Source of the DNA: Nocardioides sp.
GTDB lineage: Bacteria; Actinomycetota; Actinomycetes; Propionibacteriales; Nocardioidaceae
Direction of reading: 5' to 3'
Length of the DNA stretch: 49,768 bases
NCBI RefSeq assembly: GCF_025964975.1
Contig: NZ_JAOPXV010000103.1
Location: forward strand, 1-49,768
The position numbers were made by a program, and so were the translations under genes. The stretch's first letter is position 1; each line of letters begins with the position of its first letter. Of this stretch, positions 36,790 to 47,655 are shown in pieces. The notes below the pieces were generated by a model. It had not been told where the DNA came from. It worked only from the letters and a program-made list of their open reading frames with translations, and ran no database searches.

Positions 36790-37844
36790 ACGACGTCGCC
36801 GTCGACCATGACGTAGTCCTTGCCCTCGATGCGCACCTTGCCGGCCTCCTTGGCCTTCTGCATGGAGCCCGCGGCCATCAGGTCGTCGAAGGAGACGATC
36901 TCGGCCTTGATGAAGCCCTTCTGGAAGTCGGTGTGGATCACACCGGCGGCCTCGGGTGCGGTAGCGCCCTTCTTGATCGTCCAGGCCCGCGTCTCCTTGG
37001 GGCCGGCGGTCAGGTAGGTCTGGTGGCCGAGGGTGTCGAAGCCGACGCGGGCGAGCTTGTCCAGGCCGGACTCCTCGATGCCCATGTCGGCCAGCATCTC
37101 GCGCGCCTCGGCGTCGTCGTCGAGCTCGACGAGCTCGGACTCGAACTTCGCGTCGAGGAAGATCGCCTCGGCGGGGGCGACGAGAGCGCGCATCTTGTCG
37201 AGCAGGGCCTCGTCGGAGAGCTCGTCGGCGTCGCAGTTGAAGACGAAGATGAAGGGCTTGGCGGTGAGCAGCGAGAGCTCGCGCAGCAGCTCGCGGTCGG
37301 TGGCGGTGTCGATGACCGGCGTCCCGCCCTCGAGTGCGGTCAGCGCCGTACGCGCCGCGTCGAGGACGGCAGCCTTGGACTTGTCGCCGCGGACCTCCTT
37401 CTCCAGCCGCGGGATCGCCTTCTCGACCGTCTGGATGTCCGCGAGGATCAGCTCGGTCGCGATCGTGCCGATGTCGGAGGCCGGGTTGACCTCGCCGTCG
37501 ACGTGGGTGACGTCCTCGTCGCGGAAGACGCGGGTGACCTGACAGATGGCCGCGGACTCACGTATGTGCGAGAGGAACTTGTTGCCCAGGCCCTCCCCCT
37601 CGGAGGCGCCGCGCACGATGCCGGCGATGTCGACGAACTCGACGGTCGCGGGCAGCTGCTTGGCCGAGCCGTGGATCTCGGCGAGCTTCGGGAGCCGGTC
37701 GTCCGGGACCCCGACGACGCCGACGTTGGGCTCGATGGTGGCGAAGGGGTAGTTCGCCGCAAGCACGTCGTTCTTGGTCAGGGCGTTGAAGAGGGTCGAC
37801 TTGCCCGCGTTGGGGAGACCGACGATGCCGATGGTGAGAGCCAC
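36768..37844 (-). CDS. ychF: redox-regulated ATPase YchF (Obg family)
   Basis: GTG start VALTIGIVGLPNAGKSTLFNALTKNDVLAANYPFATIEPNVGVV; C-terminal TGS GDVVEFRFNV*. Confidence 0.95.
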   Translation of the reverse strand: MALTIGIVGLPNAGKSTLFNALTKNDVLAANYPFATIEPNVGVVGVPDDRLPKLAEIHGSAKQLPATVEFVDIAGIVRGASEGEGLGNKFLSHIRESAAICQVTRVFRDEDVTHVDGEVNPASDIGTIATELILADIQTVEKAIPRLEKEVRGDKSKAAVLDAARTALTALEGGTPVIDTATDRELLRELSLLTAKPFIFVFNCDADELSDEALLDKMRALVAPAEAIFLDAKFESELVELDDDAEAREMLADMGIEESGLDKLARVGFDTLGHQTYLTAGPKETRAWTIKKGATAPEAAGVIHTDFQKGFIKAEIVSFDDLMAAGSMQKAKEAGKVRIEGKDYVMVDGDVVEFRFNV

Positions 37845-37913
37845 GGGCGGGGAGTCTACGGCGGCACGGACGCCTCCGCGATTCGTCGCCCGACGTGCCT
37901 CTAGGCTCGCGCC

Positions 37914-38435
37914 ATGATCGAGGCACCCGACGCCGCACTGCTGCGCGACCCGCTCCACCAGGTGTCACCACGAGCGGTGACCTACTGGCGTGTCAGCGCC
38001 CTGATCGGGGCCGTGGTCGAGTGGGCGATCACGATTGCGGTCTACGCCTTCGCACTACCGGCGATCTTCGACGGGGAGCGCCCGCGGTGGGCCCTGCCGG
38101 TCCTAGTGTTCCTGCTCGTCGCGCCGCTGGCCCACGTGCTGTTCATGCCCCAGCTGCGCTTCCGGATCCACCGCTGGGAGGTCACTCCGACCGCGATCCA
38201 CACCCGCGCCGGCTGGCTGAACATCAACAGCCGGGTCGCCCCGCTGAGCCGGGTGCAGACGGTCGACTCCACCCAGGGCGCCCTGATGCGGTTGTTCCGT
38301 CTCTCGTCGCTCACGGTCACGACAGCGTCCGCGGCCGGGCCCCTCACCATCGACTGCCTCGACCGCGACGATGCTCGACAACTGGTGGCCGAGCTGACCG
38401 AGATCACCAGCGCCAGCGAGGGCGATGCCACGTGA
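37914..38435 (+). CDS. PH domain-containing membrane protein
   Basis: Two TM segments followed by bPH2-like RVAPLSRVQTVDSTQGALMRLFRLSSLTVTTA. Confidence 0.85.
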   Translation: MIEAPDAALLRDPLHQVSPRAVTYWRVSALIGAVVEWAITIAVYAFALPAIFDGERPRWALPVLVFLLVAPLAHVLFMPQLRFRIHRWEVTPTAIHTRAGWLNINSRVAPLSRVQTVDSTQGALMRLFRLSSLTVTTASAAGPLTIDCLDRDDARQLVAELTEITSASEGDAT

Positions 38436-39955
38436 GTGCTGCGGAGACCCCGTGGCTCCGGCTCTCGCCGCGCAACCTGCTCATCGACCCGGTCAAGGTG
38501 CTGGGTCAGTTCGCCTTCCCCGCCGTGGTGACCCTCGTCGGCATCAGCCAGGGCGATGGCGGTATGCCGTGGTGGGCGCTGCCCTTCGTGGTCGCGGGGG
38601 CGGTGGTGGTCGGCGTCCTCCCCTGGCTCACGACCTTCTACCGGACCACCGACACCCAGTTCCAGATCCGCACCGGTCTGCTCAACAAGAAGATGAAGAC
38701 CGCTCCGCTGGACCGGGTCCGCAGCGTGGACCTGGAGGCCTCCCTGCTGCAACGCCTGGTCGGCCTGTCCAAGGTGCAGATCGGCACGGGCGTCGACGAC
38801 GACCGGATCACGCTGAACTCGGTCTCGCGCGCTGACGCCGACAGCCTCCGCGCGTTCCTGCTCGCCCGACGGGCCGCGGCAGTGGCCGCGTCCGCGACGC
38901 CGGCCACCTCGGGAATGGAGATGAGGCCGCCCCCGGTGGGCGAGCCGGCCGTCGGGCAGGCTGCGGACCGTACCGTCGAAGCGCCCCGGGTGCTGGCCCA
39001 GATCGACTGGTCCTGGCTGCGGTTCGCGCCGTTCAGTCTCGCCCGCCTGGTCGTCCTGGCCGCGGCCGTCGGTGCCCTCTCGCAGTTCGGCGACGAGCTG
39101 CCGGTGGCCGACGTGGCGGAGTCAGCCTGGTCATGGGTGCGGCAGTTCGCGCTCGCCGTCGTGATCGCTGGACTCATCATCGGCGGGCTCACGAGCTGGG
39201 TGATGATCGCGGTGAGCGGCTATGTCGTGCAGTGGTGGGACATGCGGCTGACCCGTGAGGCCGGGTCGCTCCACCTCACGGCAGGCCTCTTCACCACCCG
39301 GTCCATCAGCGTGGAGGAACAGCGCGTCCGCGGGGTCGAGATGAAGGAGCCCGTGCTGCTGCGGCTGGTCGGCGGAGCGGAGCTCTCCACCCTGGCCACC
39401 GGCGTGGGCTCCGGCGGTGTGACCGCCGTGCTGCCCCCGTGTCCGCAGGCAGTGGCCCGCTCGGTCGGGGCGGACGTCCTCGGGAGCAGTACGGCGATGA
39501 GCCTGCAGCTGACGCGGCACGGCCCGGCTGCGCGTCGGCGCTCCTGGACCAAGAACCTCTTGTCCACCGGCATCGTGCTGGCGGGGACGCTGCTCCTGAT
39601 GATCTGGGTCGACCTTCCGTGGTGGATGCCCGCCCTCGTGGCCGTCCTCGGGTTCTGCCTGTCCGCGGTGGTGGCCGAGGTGTCCTACCGCCATCTCGGG
39701 CACGGCACCACCGACGAGCACCTCGTCATGGGGAGCGGCGAGGTGGCGCGCGTGCGCACCGTGCTCGAGCACGACGGCATCATCGGCTGGGTGCTGCACC
39801 AGTCGTGGTTCCAGCGACGGCTGCAGCTCGCCACCCTCGTCGCCACCACGGCTGCCGGCGCCGAGCGGGTGGTGGCACGTGACATTCCGCTGTCCGCCGC
39901 CATCCGACTGGCGGACCGCTGCACGCCCGGGGTGCTGAGCCACTGGCTGGCCTGA
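38432..39955 (+). CDS. PH domain-containing membrane protein (multi bPH2 repeats)
   Basis: GTG start overlapping the upstream stop; APLDRVRSVDLEASLLQRLVGLSKVQIGTG and SISVEEQRVRGVEMKEPVLLRLVGGAELSTLATG. Confidence 0.85.
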   Translation: MSAAETPWLRLSPRNLLIDPVKVLGQFAFPAVVTLVGISQGDGGMPWWALPFVVAGAVVVGVLPWLTTFYRTTDTQFQIRTGLLNKKMKTAPLDRVRSVDLEASLLQRLVGLSKVQIGTGVDDDRITLNSVSRADADSLRAFLLARRAAAVAASATPATSGMEMRPPPVGEPAVGQAADRTVEAPRVLAQIDWSWLRFAPFSLARLVVLAAAVGALSQFGDELPVADVAESAWSWVRQFALAVVIAGLIIGGLTSWVMIAVSGYVVQWWDMRLTREAGSLHLTAGLFTTRSISVEEQRVRGVEMKEPVLLRLVGGAELSTLATGVGSGGVTAVLPPCPQAVARSVGADVLGSSTAMSLQLTRHGPAARRRSWTKNLLSTGIVLAGTLLLMIWVDLPWWMPALVAVLGFCLSAVVAEVSYRHLGHGTTDEHLVMGSGEVARVRTVLEHDGIIGWVLHQSWFQRRLQLATLVATTAAGAERVVARDIPLSAAIRLADRCTPGVLSHWLA

Positions 39956-40010
39956 CGGCCGGATCGTGGCCAGTTCGGGCACGGAACGCACGTCCTCCTA
40001 GGGTGAGGAG

Positions 40011-40790
40011 GTGCGCATCGCGACCTGGAACGTCAACTCCCTCCGCTCCCGCATCGACCGCGTCGAGGCGCTGCTCGACCGCCACGAGATCGACGTCCTG
40101 GCCCTGCAGGAAACCAAGGCGCGCGCCGACCAGCTGCCGTTGATGGGCCTGGAGGCACGCGGCTACGAGGTCGCCGTCGCCGGCTCCAACCAGTGGAACG
40201 GCGTGGCCCTGATCTCACGCGTCGGCCTCGATGACGTCACCGTGGGCTTCGACGGCATGCCTGAGTACGGCGATCCGTCGATCGCCGAGGCGCGTGCCAT
40301 CGGCGCGACCGTCGGCGACATACGCGTCTGGTCCCTCTACGTGCCGAACGGACGCAAGCCCGACGACCCCCACTACCTCTACAAGATCGACTGGCTCGCC
40401 CGTCTCCGGGCCACTGCCAGCGGGTGGGTCGACACCCAGACCGCCCTGGTCGGCGACTGGAACATCTGTCCCACGGACGACGACGTCTTCGACGTCAAGC
40501 AGTTCGCCACGTCCACCCACGTCACGCCGCCAGAACGGGCGGCGTTCCAGGGTTTCCTCGACGACGGCTGGGTCGAGACGACGCGGGCGCACGCGCCGGG
40601 CTACACCTACTGGGACTACTACCGGCAGCGCTTCGAGCGTGACCGGGGACTCAAGATCGACTTCGTCGTCGCCACTCCCGCCCTCGCTGCCCGAGTGACC
40701 GGCGCGTTCATCGATCGCGACGAGCGGGACCCGGCGCAGGGCACCGGGTCTCCGTCGGACCACGCGCCGGTGATCGTCGACCTCATGTGA
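40011..40790 (+). CDS. xth: exodeoxyribonuclease III
   Basis: MRIATWNVNSLRSRIDRVEALLDRHEIDVLALQETKA; GLKIDFVVATP; SDHAPVIVDL. Confidence 0.92.
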   Translation: MRIATWNVNSLRSRIDRVEALLDRHEIDVLALQETKARADQLPLMGLEARGYEVAVAGSNQWNGVALISRVGLDDVTVGFDGMPEYGDPSIAEARAIGATVGDIRVWSLYVPNGRKPDDPHYLYKIDWLARLRATASGWVDTQTALVGDWNICPTDDDVFDVKQFATSTHVTPPERAAFQGFLDDGWVETTRAHAPGYTYWDYYRQRFERDRGLKIDFVVATPALAARVTGAFIDRDERDPAQGTGSPSDHAPVIVDLM

Positions 40791-41949
40791 CCGGCTGCGG
40801 CGTCTTGCGGATCGCCCAGGACATGGCGGCCGCGATCGCGCAAAGCCCGGCAGCGCTGTAGAACGCCGGGTCGTACCCGCCGGTCACGTCGCGTACGACG
40901 CCCGCCGCGGTTGCTGCGACCGCTGCCCCGATCTGGTGGCTCGCGAACACCCAGCCGAAGACGATCGGGCCGACACCGGGACCGAAGCGATCGCGGCACA
41001 GCGCAACCGTCGGCGGCACGGTCGCCACCCAGTCGAGGCCGTAGACGATGATGAAGACCCACATCGTCGGCGCGACGTGCGGCGACATCAGTGCTGGGAG
41101 CGTCATCAGTCCGACACCGCGCAGGACGTAGTAGCCCACCAGCAGCCGCGGGTCGACCTCGTCGGTGAGCCAGCCGGACGCGATGGTGCCGACCACGTCG
41201 AAAATCCCGACCACGGCGAGCAGCGAGGCGGCCGTCGTGGGCGGCATCCCGTGATCGTGCGCCGCCGGCACGAAGTGCGTGGCGATCAGGCCGTTGGTGG
41301 TCATGCCGCAGATCGCGAAGCCTCCGGACAGCAGCCAGAACGTACGGCTCCGCGACGCGTCGCGCAACACCGCCAGAGCACGGCCGGCGCTCGACCCGGC
41401 CTGCTGGTGGGGCGGCGGTCCCGGATCGGCTTCGGTGGCTCCGTAGGCACGCAGGCCGATGTCAGCAGGGTGGTTGCGGAGCAGGACCAGCGGGATGACG
41501 GCCACTGCCGCCCCGGCGGCCAGCAGCGCCGCCGTACGCCATCCGTGCTCGGTTGCGAGCCACGCCACCACGGGCAGGAAGATCAGTAGTCCGGTGGCGT
41601 TGCCGGCCGTGAGGATGCCGCTGACCAGGCCCCGGCGGGCGACGAACCAGCGGCTCGTGATCGTGGCCACGAAGGCCATCGACATCGACCCGGTCCCGAG
41701 CCCGACCAGCAGCCCCCAGCACAGGATGAGCTGCCAGGGCTCGGTCATGAACACCGTGAGACCGCTGCCGACCGCGACCATGACCAGCGCGAACGTCACG
41801 ACCGGGCGGACGCCGAAGCGATCCATCAGGGCAGCGGCGCAGGGCAACATCACCCCGACGAGCATCAGGTTGAGCGAGACGGCCGAGCCGATCAGCCCGT
41901 GCGACCAGCCGAACTCCTCGTGAAGCGGCTCGATGAGCACGCCGGGCAC
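40783..41949 (-). pseudogene. MFS transporter, apparently missing its N-terminus
   Basis: Starts abruptly at (V)PGVLIEPLHEEFGWSHGLIGSAVSLN without the usual first TM helix; upstream sequence immediately belongs to the opposite-strand GlxA remnant. Confidence 0.6.
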
Positions 41950-42671
41950 TGGCGCTGCCGCCCGTCATCGGCTACGACCTGACCATCCCGCCCCAGGTCT
42001 TCTGCGAGGCCTCGACCCGGAGGGCCACCCGCTCTACGACATCCAGGTCGTCAGCATGGACGGGGGTCCGGTTGCCACGTCCCGGGGATATGCGATCGTC
42101 CCGTCGGCGGGGCCACAGGCGTTGACCACGGCACAGACCGTCATCGTCCCCGGCACCCGGGTCCCCGGTCCCCGCAGTGCGGGCACGCTGCCCGACGACG
42201 TGCGCGCCGCACTCGCCTCCGTGCCCGCGGACGCCCGGTGGGTGTCGATCTGCACCGGTGCCTTCGTACTGGCCGCAGCAGGGATCCTCGAAGGCCATCG
42301 CGCCACCACCCACTGAAGTACGCCGACGACTTCCGCCGCCTCTTTCCCGACGCAGCGCTCGACGAGGACGTTCTGTTCACCGACGACGGACGGGTCCTGA
42401 CGTCCGCCGGCCTGAGTGCCGGGATCGACCTGTGCCTGCACATCGTGCGCAGCGACCACGGTGCGGCGGTGGCCAACACTGTCGCGGGCCACATGGTCGT
42501 GGCGCCGTGGCGCGACGGCGGCCAGGCCCAGTTCATCGAGCGTCACGTCGGGGACGGCCGCGTCACTGCGCCAGCACCTGCGCGCGAGCGTCGGCGTGTC
42601 ACCCTCGACCTATCGGCGCACGTTCCGCGGCACCCACCTCGAACGGGTCTCCGTCCCGACGTCCCCCTGAG
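41950..42671 (+). pseudogene. GlxA-like (DJ-1/PfpI-AraC) regulator remnant
   Basis: LALPPVIGYDLTIPPQVF / DPEGHPLYDIQVVSMDGGPVATSRGY...VSICTGAFVLAAAGILEGHRATTH* / KYADDFRRLFPDAALDEDVLFTDDGRVLTSAG...QAQFIERHV / SLRQHLRASVGVSPSTYRRTFRG lie in shifting frames. Confidence 0.85.
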
Positions 42672-42699
42672 TGTCGGTGGCGTCCGCCACAGTGGAGGC

Positions 42700-43938
42700 A
42701 TGGACACCGGCACCCTCCTCCCTCTGCTGCTGACACTGCTAGTCGGCGTCGGCCTCGGCACGCTCATCGGGATGCTGTGGGCCCGCTCCCGCGGGGTCGA
42801 GGCGCCGCCCCTCATCGCCGCCCTCGAGCAGCGGGCGGCCGACGATGCCGTGGTGCGCGACGGCCTCGACCGCCTGCAGGACCAGCTCAGTGACCTGTCC
42901 CACGACCGGGTCGCCTGGCAGGCCCAGCTCCACCAACAGGTGGCCGACATGCGTCTCTCGGCCGAGGGCCTGCGCCGCGAGACCTCCACCCTGGCCACCG
43001 CCCTGCGCAAGCCTCAGGTCCGCGGCCAGTGGGGCGAGCTCCACCTGCGCCGCACCGTCGAGCTCGCCGGCCTTGTCGACCACTGCGACTTCGCCGAGCA
43101 GGTTCGTTTCGAGGACGGCCGTCTGCGACCGGACCTCGTGGTCACCCTGGCCGGAGGACGCACAATCGCTGTCGACGCCAAGGCGCCGCTCGCTGCGTTC
43201 CTCGACGCCGCAGGCACCGACGATCCTGCCGAGCACGACCGCGCCCTCCAGCGCCTCGGCGAGCACGTCCGCAAGCACGTCAACGACCTCGGCTCGCGCC
43301 GCTACTGGGAGGCCATGCCGCAGACACCGGAGTTCGTCGTGCTCTTCGTCCCCAGCGAGACGATTCTCCAGGCAGCGCTGCAGGCCGTCCCCGACCTCGT
43401 CGAGCAGGCCGCTGCGAAGAACGTCGTCCTGGCCACGCCGTCGACGTTGATCGCGCTGCTGCGCACCGTCGCTCAGGGGTGGCAGCACGAGGTCCTCAAC
43501 GCCCAGGCGCAGCAGGTGCAGCGGCTCGGCCAGGAGCTCCACAGCCGGCTGGGGTCCATGGCCACCCACCTCGACCGGGTGGGCCGGGCACTGGGGGCGG
43601 CTGTTGCGGCGTACAACGCCGGCGTCGGGTCCTTGGAGGGTCGGGTTCTGGTGACGGCACGACGGTTCTCGGACCTCGGGGTCACCGCGGACGACCTGCC
43701 GGCCCCGCGACAGGTCGAGGCGGCTCCGCGCCGCCTGAGTGCACCGGAATTCGGGGCAGACGACGTGTCGGCGGGTGTTCTCCACACTGACGACCTCCAC
43801 ACTGACGACCTGGACCGGGATGACTTCGAGGTGGACGACTTCGAGGCGCTGGGTGAGGTGGCGAGACCAGGCATCGCCGACGCCATGTTGTTCAACAGCG
43901 CACCCGAGGCCGACGGACCGAGGATCCGCCGTGCCTGA
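42700..43938 (+). CDS. rmuC: DNA recombination protein RmuC
   Basis: LRKPQVRGQWGELHLRRTVELAGLVDHCDFAEQ; VDAKAPLAAFLDA. Confidence 0.9.
   Translation: MDTGTLLPLLLTLLVGVGLGTLIGMLWARSRGVEAPPLIAALEQRAADDAVVRDGLDRLQDQLSDLSHDRVAWQAQLHQQVADMRLSAEGLRRETSTLATALRKPQVRGQWGELHLRRTVELAGLVDHCDFAEQVRFEDGRLRPDLVVTLAGGRTIAVDAKAPLAAFLDAAGTDDPAEHDRALQRLGEHVRKHVNDLGSRRYWEAMPQTPEFVVLFVPSETILQAALQAVPDLVEQAAAKNVVLATPSTLIALLRTVAQGWQHEVLNAQAQQVQRLGQELHSRLGSMATHLDRVGRALGAAVAAYNAGVGSLEGRVLVTARRFSDLGVTADDLPAPRQVEAAPRRLSAPEFGADDVSAGVLHTDDLHTDDLDRDDFEVDDFEALGEVARPGIADAMLFNSAPEADGPRIRRA
43780..43809 (+). repeat. 15-bp tandem duplication in the rmuC acidic tail
   Basis: CTCCACACTGACGAC x2, encoding LHTDD LHTDD. Confidence 0.85.
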
Positions 43939-44014
43939 GGCCGGGGCACGGACCGTTGCCTCCCCGCGGCGCGGCGCCGATGAGCCACGAGTTCCCGGTC
44001 CTACGTTGTTGCCC

Positions 44015-44428
44015 GTGAGCCAGACCGGATCCGTGTGGACCGAGGGTCTCGAGCCCGGCCGCCAAGCGGTCGCGCTGGGAATCGCCGTCGCCCTGACGAT
44101 CGTGGCCGTCAACGTGACCCTCGTCGGCGAGCTGAGCTTCTTCTTCGACCTGTGCTTCATCGTGCTCTGCCTCGGGCTCGCGCTGGTCGTCAAACCGCAC
44201 GACTTCTTCACCGTCGGGGTGCTGCCCCCGTTGATGATGCTGGCCGTCGTCACCCTGCTGGGTGCCGTCGCCCCTGAGACCGTCGCCGACAAGGGGGACG
44301 GGATCGTGCAGGCCGTCGTCTCCGGTCTGGCTCACCACAGCGGCGCCCTGGTCGCCGGCTACGCGCTGTGCCTCGGCACGCTGGCGCTGCGCCAACGCAC
44401 GCGCCGCCGTGACGCTGCGCGCGTCTGA
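44015..44428 (+). CDS. small integral membrane protein (DUF6542-like)
   Basis: GTG start VSQTGSVWTEGLEPGRQAVALGIAVALTIVAVNVTLVGELSFFFDLCFIVLCLGLALVVKP. Confidence 0.7.
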   Translation: MSQTGSVWTEGLEPGRQAVALGIAVALTIVAVNVTLVGELSFFFDLCFIVLCLGLALVVKPHDFFTVGVLPPLMMLAVVTLLGAVAPETVADKGDGIVQAVVSGLAHHSGALVAGYALCLGTLALRQRTRRRDAARV

Positions 44429-44457
44429 GTCCGGACCCGCTCGAGGCGGATGCCGGA

Positions 44458-45081
44458 TCAGGCCTCGAAGCGCTCCACGTCGCCCGCGCCGCGGCGGACG
44501 ACCTCGGGATCCGCACCCGACCAGTCGATGACCGACGTCGGCTGGGCGGGCGTCTCCCCCGCCTCGATCACGATCTCGACGACATGGTCGAGCTCTTCCT
44601 TGATCTCCCAGCCCATCGTGCGCGCCTCATCCTCGCCCGGGAGGATCAAGGTGCTGGTGAGGATCGGCTCGCCGAGCTCCTCGAGGATCGCGCAGACGAG
44701 CGCGTGGTCCGGGATCCGGACGCCCACCGTTCGCTTCTTCGGGTGCATGAGCCGCTTCGGCACCTCCCCGGTCGCCGGCAGGATGAACGTGTATGGCCCC
44801 GGGGTGACCGCCTTGATGGCCCGGAACGCGGCGTTGTCGACGTGCACGAAGTGTCCGAGCTGGGCGAAGTCCTTGCACATCAAGGTGAAGTGATGACGCT
44901 CGTCGAGCCCGCGGATCGCCAGGATCCGGTCGCGCCCGTCGCGGTTGCCGAGCTGTGCCCCCAGGGCGTAGCCGGAGTCGGTCGGGTAGGCGATCAGGGC
45001 ATCGCCTCGCAACGCATCAACGACCTGAGCGACCAATCGGGGCTGAGGGTTCTCAGGGTGGATGTCGAGATAACGCGCCAT
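44458..45081 (-). CDS. L-threonylcarbamoyladenylate synthase (Sua5/YciO/YrdC family)
   Basis: LIAYPTDSGYALGAQLGNRDGRDRILAIRG; GPYTFILPATGEVPKR. Confidence 0.88.
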   Translation of the reverse strand: MARYLDIHPENPQPRLVAQVVDALRGDALIAYPTDSGYALGAQLGNRDGRDRILAIRGLDERHHFTLMCKDFAQLGHFVHVDNAAFRAIKAVTPGPYTFILPATGEVPKRLMHPKKRTVGVRIPDHALVCAILEELGEPILTSTLILPGEDEARTMGWEIKEELDHVVEIVIEAGETPAQPTSVIDWSGADPEVVRRGAGDVERFEA

Positions 45082-45089
45082 CGGGACGC

Positions 45090-46088
45090 TCAGCCGTTCT
45101 GGGCAGCGCGCATGTCACGGCGCAGCTCAGGAGGCAGCGCAAAGATGAGGGATTCCTCTGCGGAGTGGACAGCACGCGCAGCGGGATAGCCACGCTCGGT
45201 GAGGAAGGCCAGGACACCGTCGACGAGGTTCTCGGGCACCGAGGCTCCCGACGTCACCGACACGTTGGAGACCCCGTCCAGCCAGGACTCATCGATCTCG
45301 GTGTAGTCGTCGACGAGGTAGGAAGCCTTGGCGCCCGTCTCGAGAGCGACCTCGACCAGGCGGACCGAGTTGGACGAGTTGCGCGAGCCGACGACGATCA
45401 CGAGGTCCGCGTTGGGCGAGATCTCCTTGACCGCGAGCTGACGGTTCTGGGTGGCGTAGCAGATGTCGTCGCTGGGCGGGTCGAGCAGCAGCGGGAACTT
45501 CTCCCGGATCGCGGCCACCGTCTCCAGGGTCTCGTCGACCGACAGGGTGGTCTGCGAGAGCCAGGCGACCTTGGCCGGGTCGCGGACGACGATGCCGGCG
45601 ACGTCAGCCGGGCTCTGGACGAGCTGGATGTGGTCCGGCGCCTCACCGGCGGTGCCCTCGACCTCCTCGTGGCCCTCGTGGCCGATGAGGAGGATGTCGT
45701 AATCGTCGCTGGCGAAGCGCTTCGCCTCGTGGTGCACCTTGGTGACCAACGGGCAGGTCGCGTCGATGGTCTTCAGACCCCGCTCAGCCGCTTCGGCATG
45801 GACCGCGGGCGAGACGCCGTGGGCCGAGAACACGACGGTCTGCCCCACGGGGACCTCGTCGAGCTCCTCCACGAAGATGGCGCCGCGGGACTCCAGGTCG
45901 GCCACCACGTGCTTGTTGTGGACGATCTGCTTGCGGACGTAGACCGGTGAGCCGTAGAGGTCGAGCGCCTTCTCCACCGTGATGACCGCCCGGTCGACGC
46001 CGGCGCAGTAGCCGCGGGGCGCTGCGAGCAGCACTTCACGCGCGGCGGCCGGGTCGAGGACGGGCGGCAGGCCCAGGTCGGTCGTCAT
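45090..46088 (-). CDS. ispH: 4-hydroxy-3-methylbut-2-enyl diphosphate reductase
   Basis: [45 protein letters not shown]. Confidence 0.95.
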   Translation of the reverse strand: MTTDLGLPPVLDPAAAREVLLAAPRGYCAGVDRAVITVEKALDLYGSPVYVRKQIVHNKHVVADLESRGAIFVEELDEVPVGQTVVFSAHGVSPAVHAEAAERGLKTIDATCPLVTKVHHEAKRFASDDYDILLIGHEGHEEVEGTAGEAPDHIQLVQSPADVAGIVVRDPAKVAWLSQTTLSVDETLETVAAIREKFPLLLDPPSDDICYATQNRQLAVKEISPNADLVIVVGSRNSSNSVRLVEVALETGAKASYLVDDYTEIDESWLDGVSNVSVTSGASVPENLVDGVLAFLTERGYPAARAVHSAEESLIFALPPELRRDMRAAQNG

Positions 46089-46122
46089 GGGCCGAGTCTA
46101 GAAGGCGGGCGGCTGATCGGCG

Positions 46123-47421
46123 ATGTCGGCGCCGTCCCCTACTCTCGCCTGCGTGCCCTCCCTGCGCGACGCGACCCCGGAGTCCCCTGCGCCCGTCCGC
46201 GCCGTGGCCAACGCGGTGAGCCAGTGGATCGACCGGCTGGGCGGCGTCTGGGTCGAGGGTCAGCTCGCCCAGATCAGCCGACGGCCAGGGATCAACACCG
46301 TCTTCATGACCATGCGCGACACGCATGCCGACATCTCGATGCCGCTGACGTGCCCGCGCACCTTGTTCGACTCGCTCAACCCACCGCTGGTCGAGGGCGC
46401 GAGCGTGGTCGTCCACGCGCGACCTTCTTACTACGCCAATCGCGGCACCTTCTCCCTGCACGCCCGGGAGATCCGCATGGTCGGTCTGGGCGAGCTCCTG
46501 GCGCGGATCGAGCGTCGGCGCCAGCTCCTGGCCGCCGAGGGCCTCTTCGCGCCGGAGCTCAAGCGCGGCCTGCCCTTCCTGCCCGGACGGGTCGGCCTGG
46601 TCACCGCTCCCAACAGCGCTGCGGAGCGCGACGTGCTCGACAACGCGCGCCGGCGCTGGGCCGCTGTCGAGTTCGAGGTGGCATACGCAGCCATGCAGGG
46701 CACCCGCTGCGCCGCCGAGGTGATGGAGGCGCTGGACAAGCTGGATCGTCACCCGGACGTCGACGTGATCGTGATCGCACGTGGGGGTGGATCGGTCGAA
46801 GACCTGTTGCCGTTCTCCGACGAGGCGTTGATCAGGGCCGTCCACCGGGCGCGCACCCCGGTGGTGTCGGCCATCGGGCACGAGCCGGACTCGCCCCTGC
46901 TCGACCTGGTCGCCGACGTCCGCGCCTCGACGCCGACCGACGCGGCCAAGCTGGTCGTCCCCGACATGGCCGAGGAGCTGCGCGGAGTCATCTGGGCGCG
47001 CGACCGGTTGCGCCAGGTCGTCGGCCAGCTCGTCGAGCGTGAGCAACGCGGGCTCGACGACCTCCGCGGACGGCCCGTCATGCGCGATCCGCGCACCATC
47101 CTGGACGTCCGCTCCGACGAGGTGACCGAGCTGCGCGAGCGCGCCCGCCGCCACCTCGCGCACCGCCTCGACCGGGCGGCTGACGACATCGGGCACCACC
47201 GGGCGCGAGCACAGTCCCTCTCGCCCCTCGCGACACTGCAGCGCGGATACGCCGTGGTCCAAGACGCCGACGGTCACGTCGTGACCAGCGTCGACGAGGT
47301 TTTGGCCAAGCAGAAGCTCAGCATCCGTGTCGTGGACGGCCGCATCGCGGCCACGGCCAGCAGCACCGAAGCGATCAGCCCACCCACACCTGCCGATCAG
47401 AAGGAGACCGGAGATGAGTGA
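46123..47421 (+). CDS. xseA: exodeoxyribonuclease VII large subunit
   Basis: [72 protein letters not shown]. Confidence 0.93.
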   Translation: MSAPSPTLACVPSLRDATPESPAPVRAVANAVSQWIDRLGGVWVEGQLAQISRRPGINTVFMTMRDTHADISMPLTCPRTLFDSLNPPLVEGASVVVHARPSYYANRGTFSLHAREIRMVGLGELLARIERRRQLLAAEGLFAPELKRGLPFLPGRVGLVTAPNSAAERDVLDNARRRWAAVEFEVAYAAMQGTRCAAEVMEALDKLDRHPDVDVIVIARGGGSVEDLLPFSDEALIRAVHRARTPVVSAIGHEPDSPLLDLVADVRASTPTDAAKLVVPDMAEELRGVIWARDRLRQVVGQLVEREQRGLDDLRGRPVMRDPRTILDVRSDEVTELRERARRHLAHRLDRAADDIGHHRARAQSLSPLATLQRGYAVVQDADGHVVTSVDEVLAKQKLSIRVVDGRIAATASSTEAISPPTPADQKETGDE

Positions 47422-47617
47422 CGACAACCCGTCCTACGAGGCGGCCCGCGAGGAGCTCATCGAGGTCGTGCGCACCCTCGAAGCAGGCGGCACCGGCCTC
47501 GAGGAGTCGTTGGCGCTGTGGGAGCGCGGGGAGAAGCTCGCCACGACGTGCCAGCAGTGGCTCGACGGTGCCCGCGCACGACTCGACGCGGCGAGGTCCG
47601 ACGACGACCCCGAGTGA
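47414..47617 (+). CDS. xseB: exodeoxyribonuclease VII small subunit
   Basis: [51 protein letters not shown], overlaps the xseA end. Confidence 0.93.
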   Translation: MSDDNPSYEAAREELIEVVRTLEAGGTGLEESLALWERGEKLATTCQQWLDGARARLDAARSDDDPE

Positions 47618-47655
47618 GGCGCCATAGTGAGCGCCCCACGACGGGGAGAGAATTG

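Noticed and set aside
46036-47427. 463-aa minus-strand ORF opposite xseA
   Set aside because: Shadow ORF; xseA is canonical.
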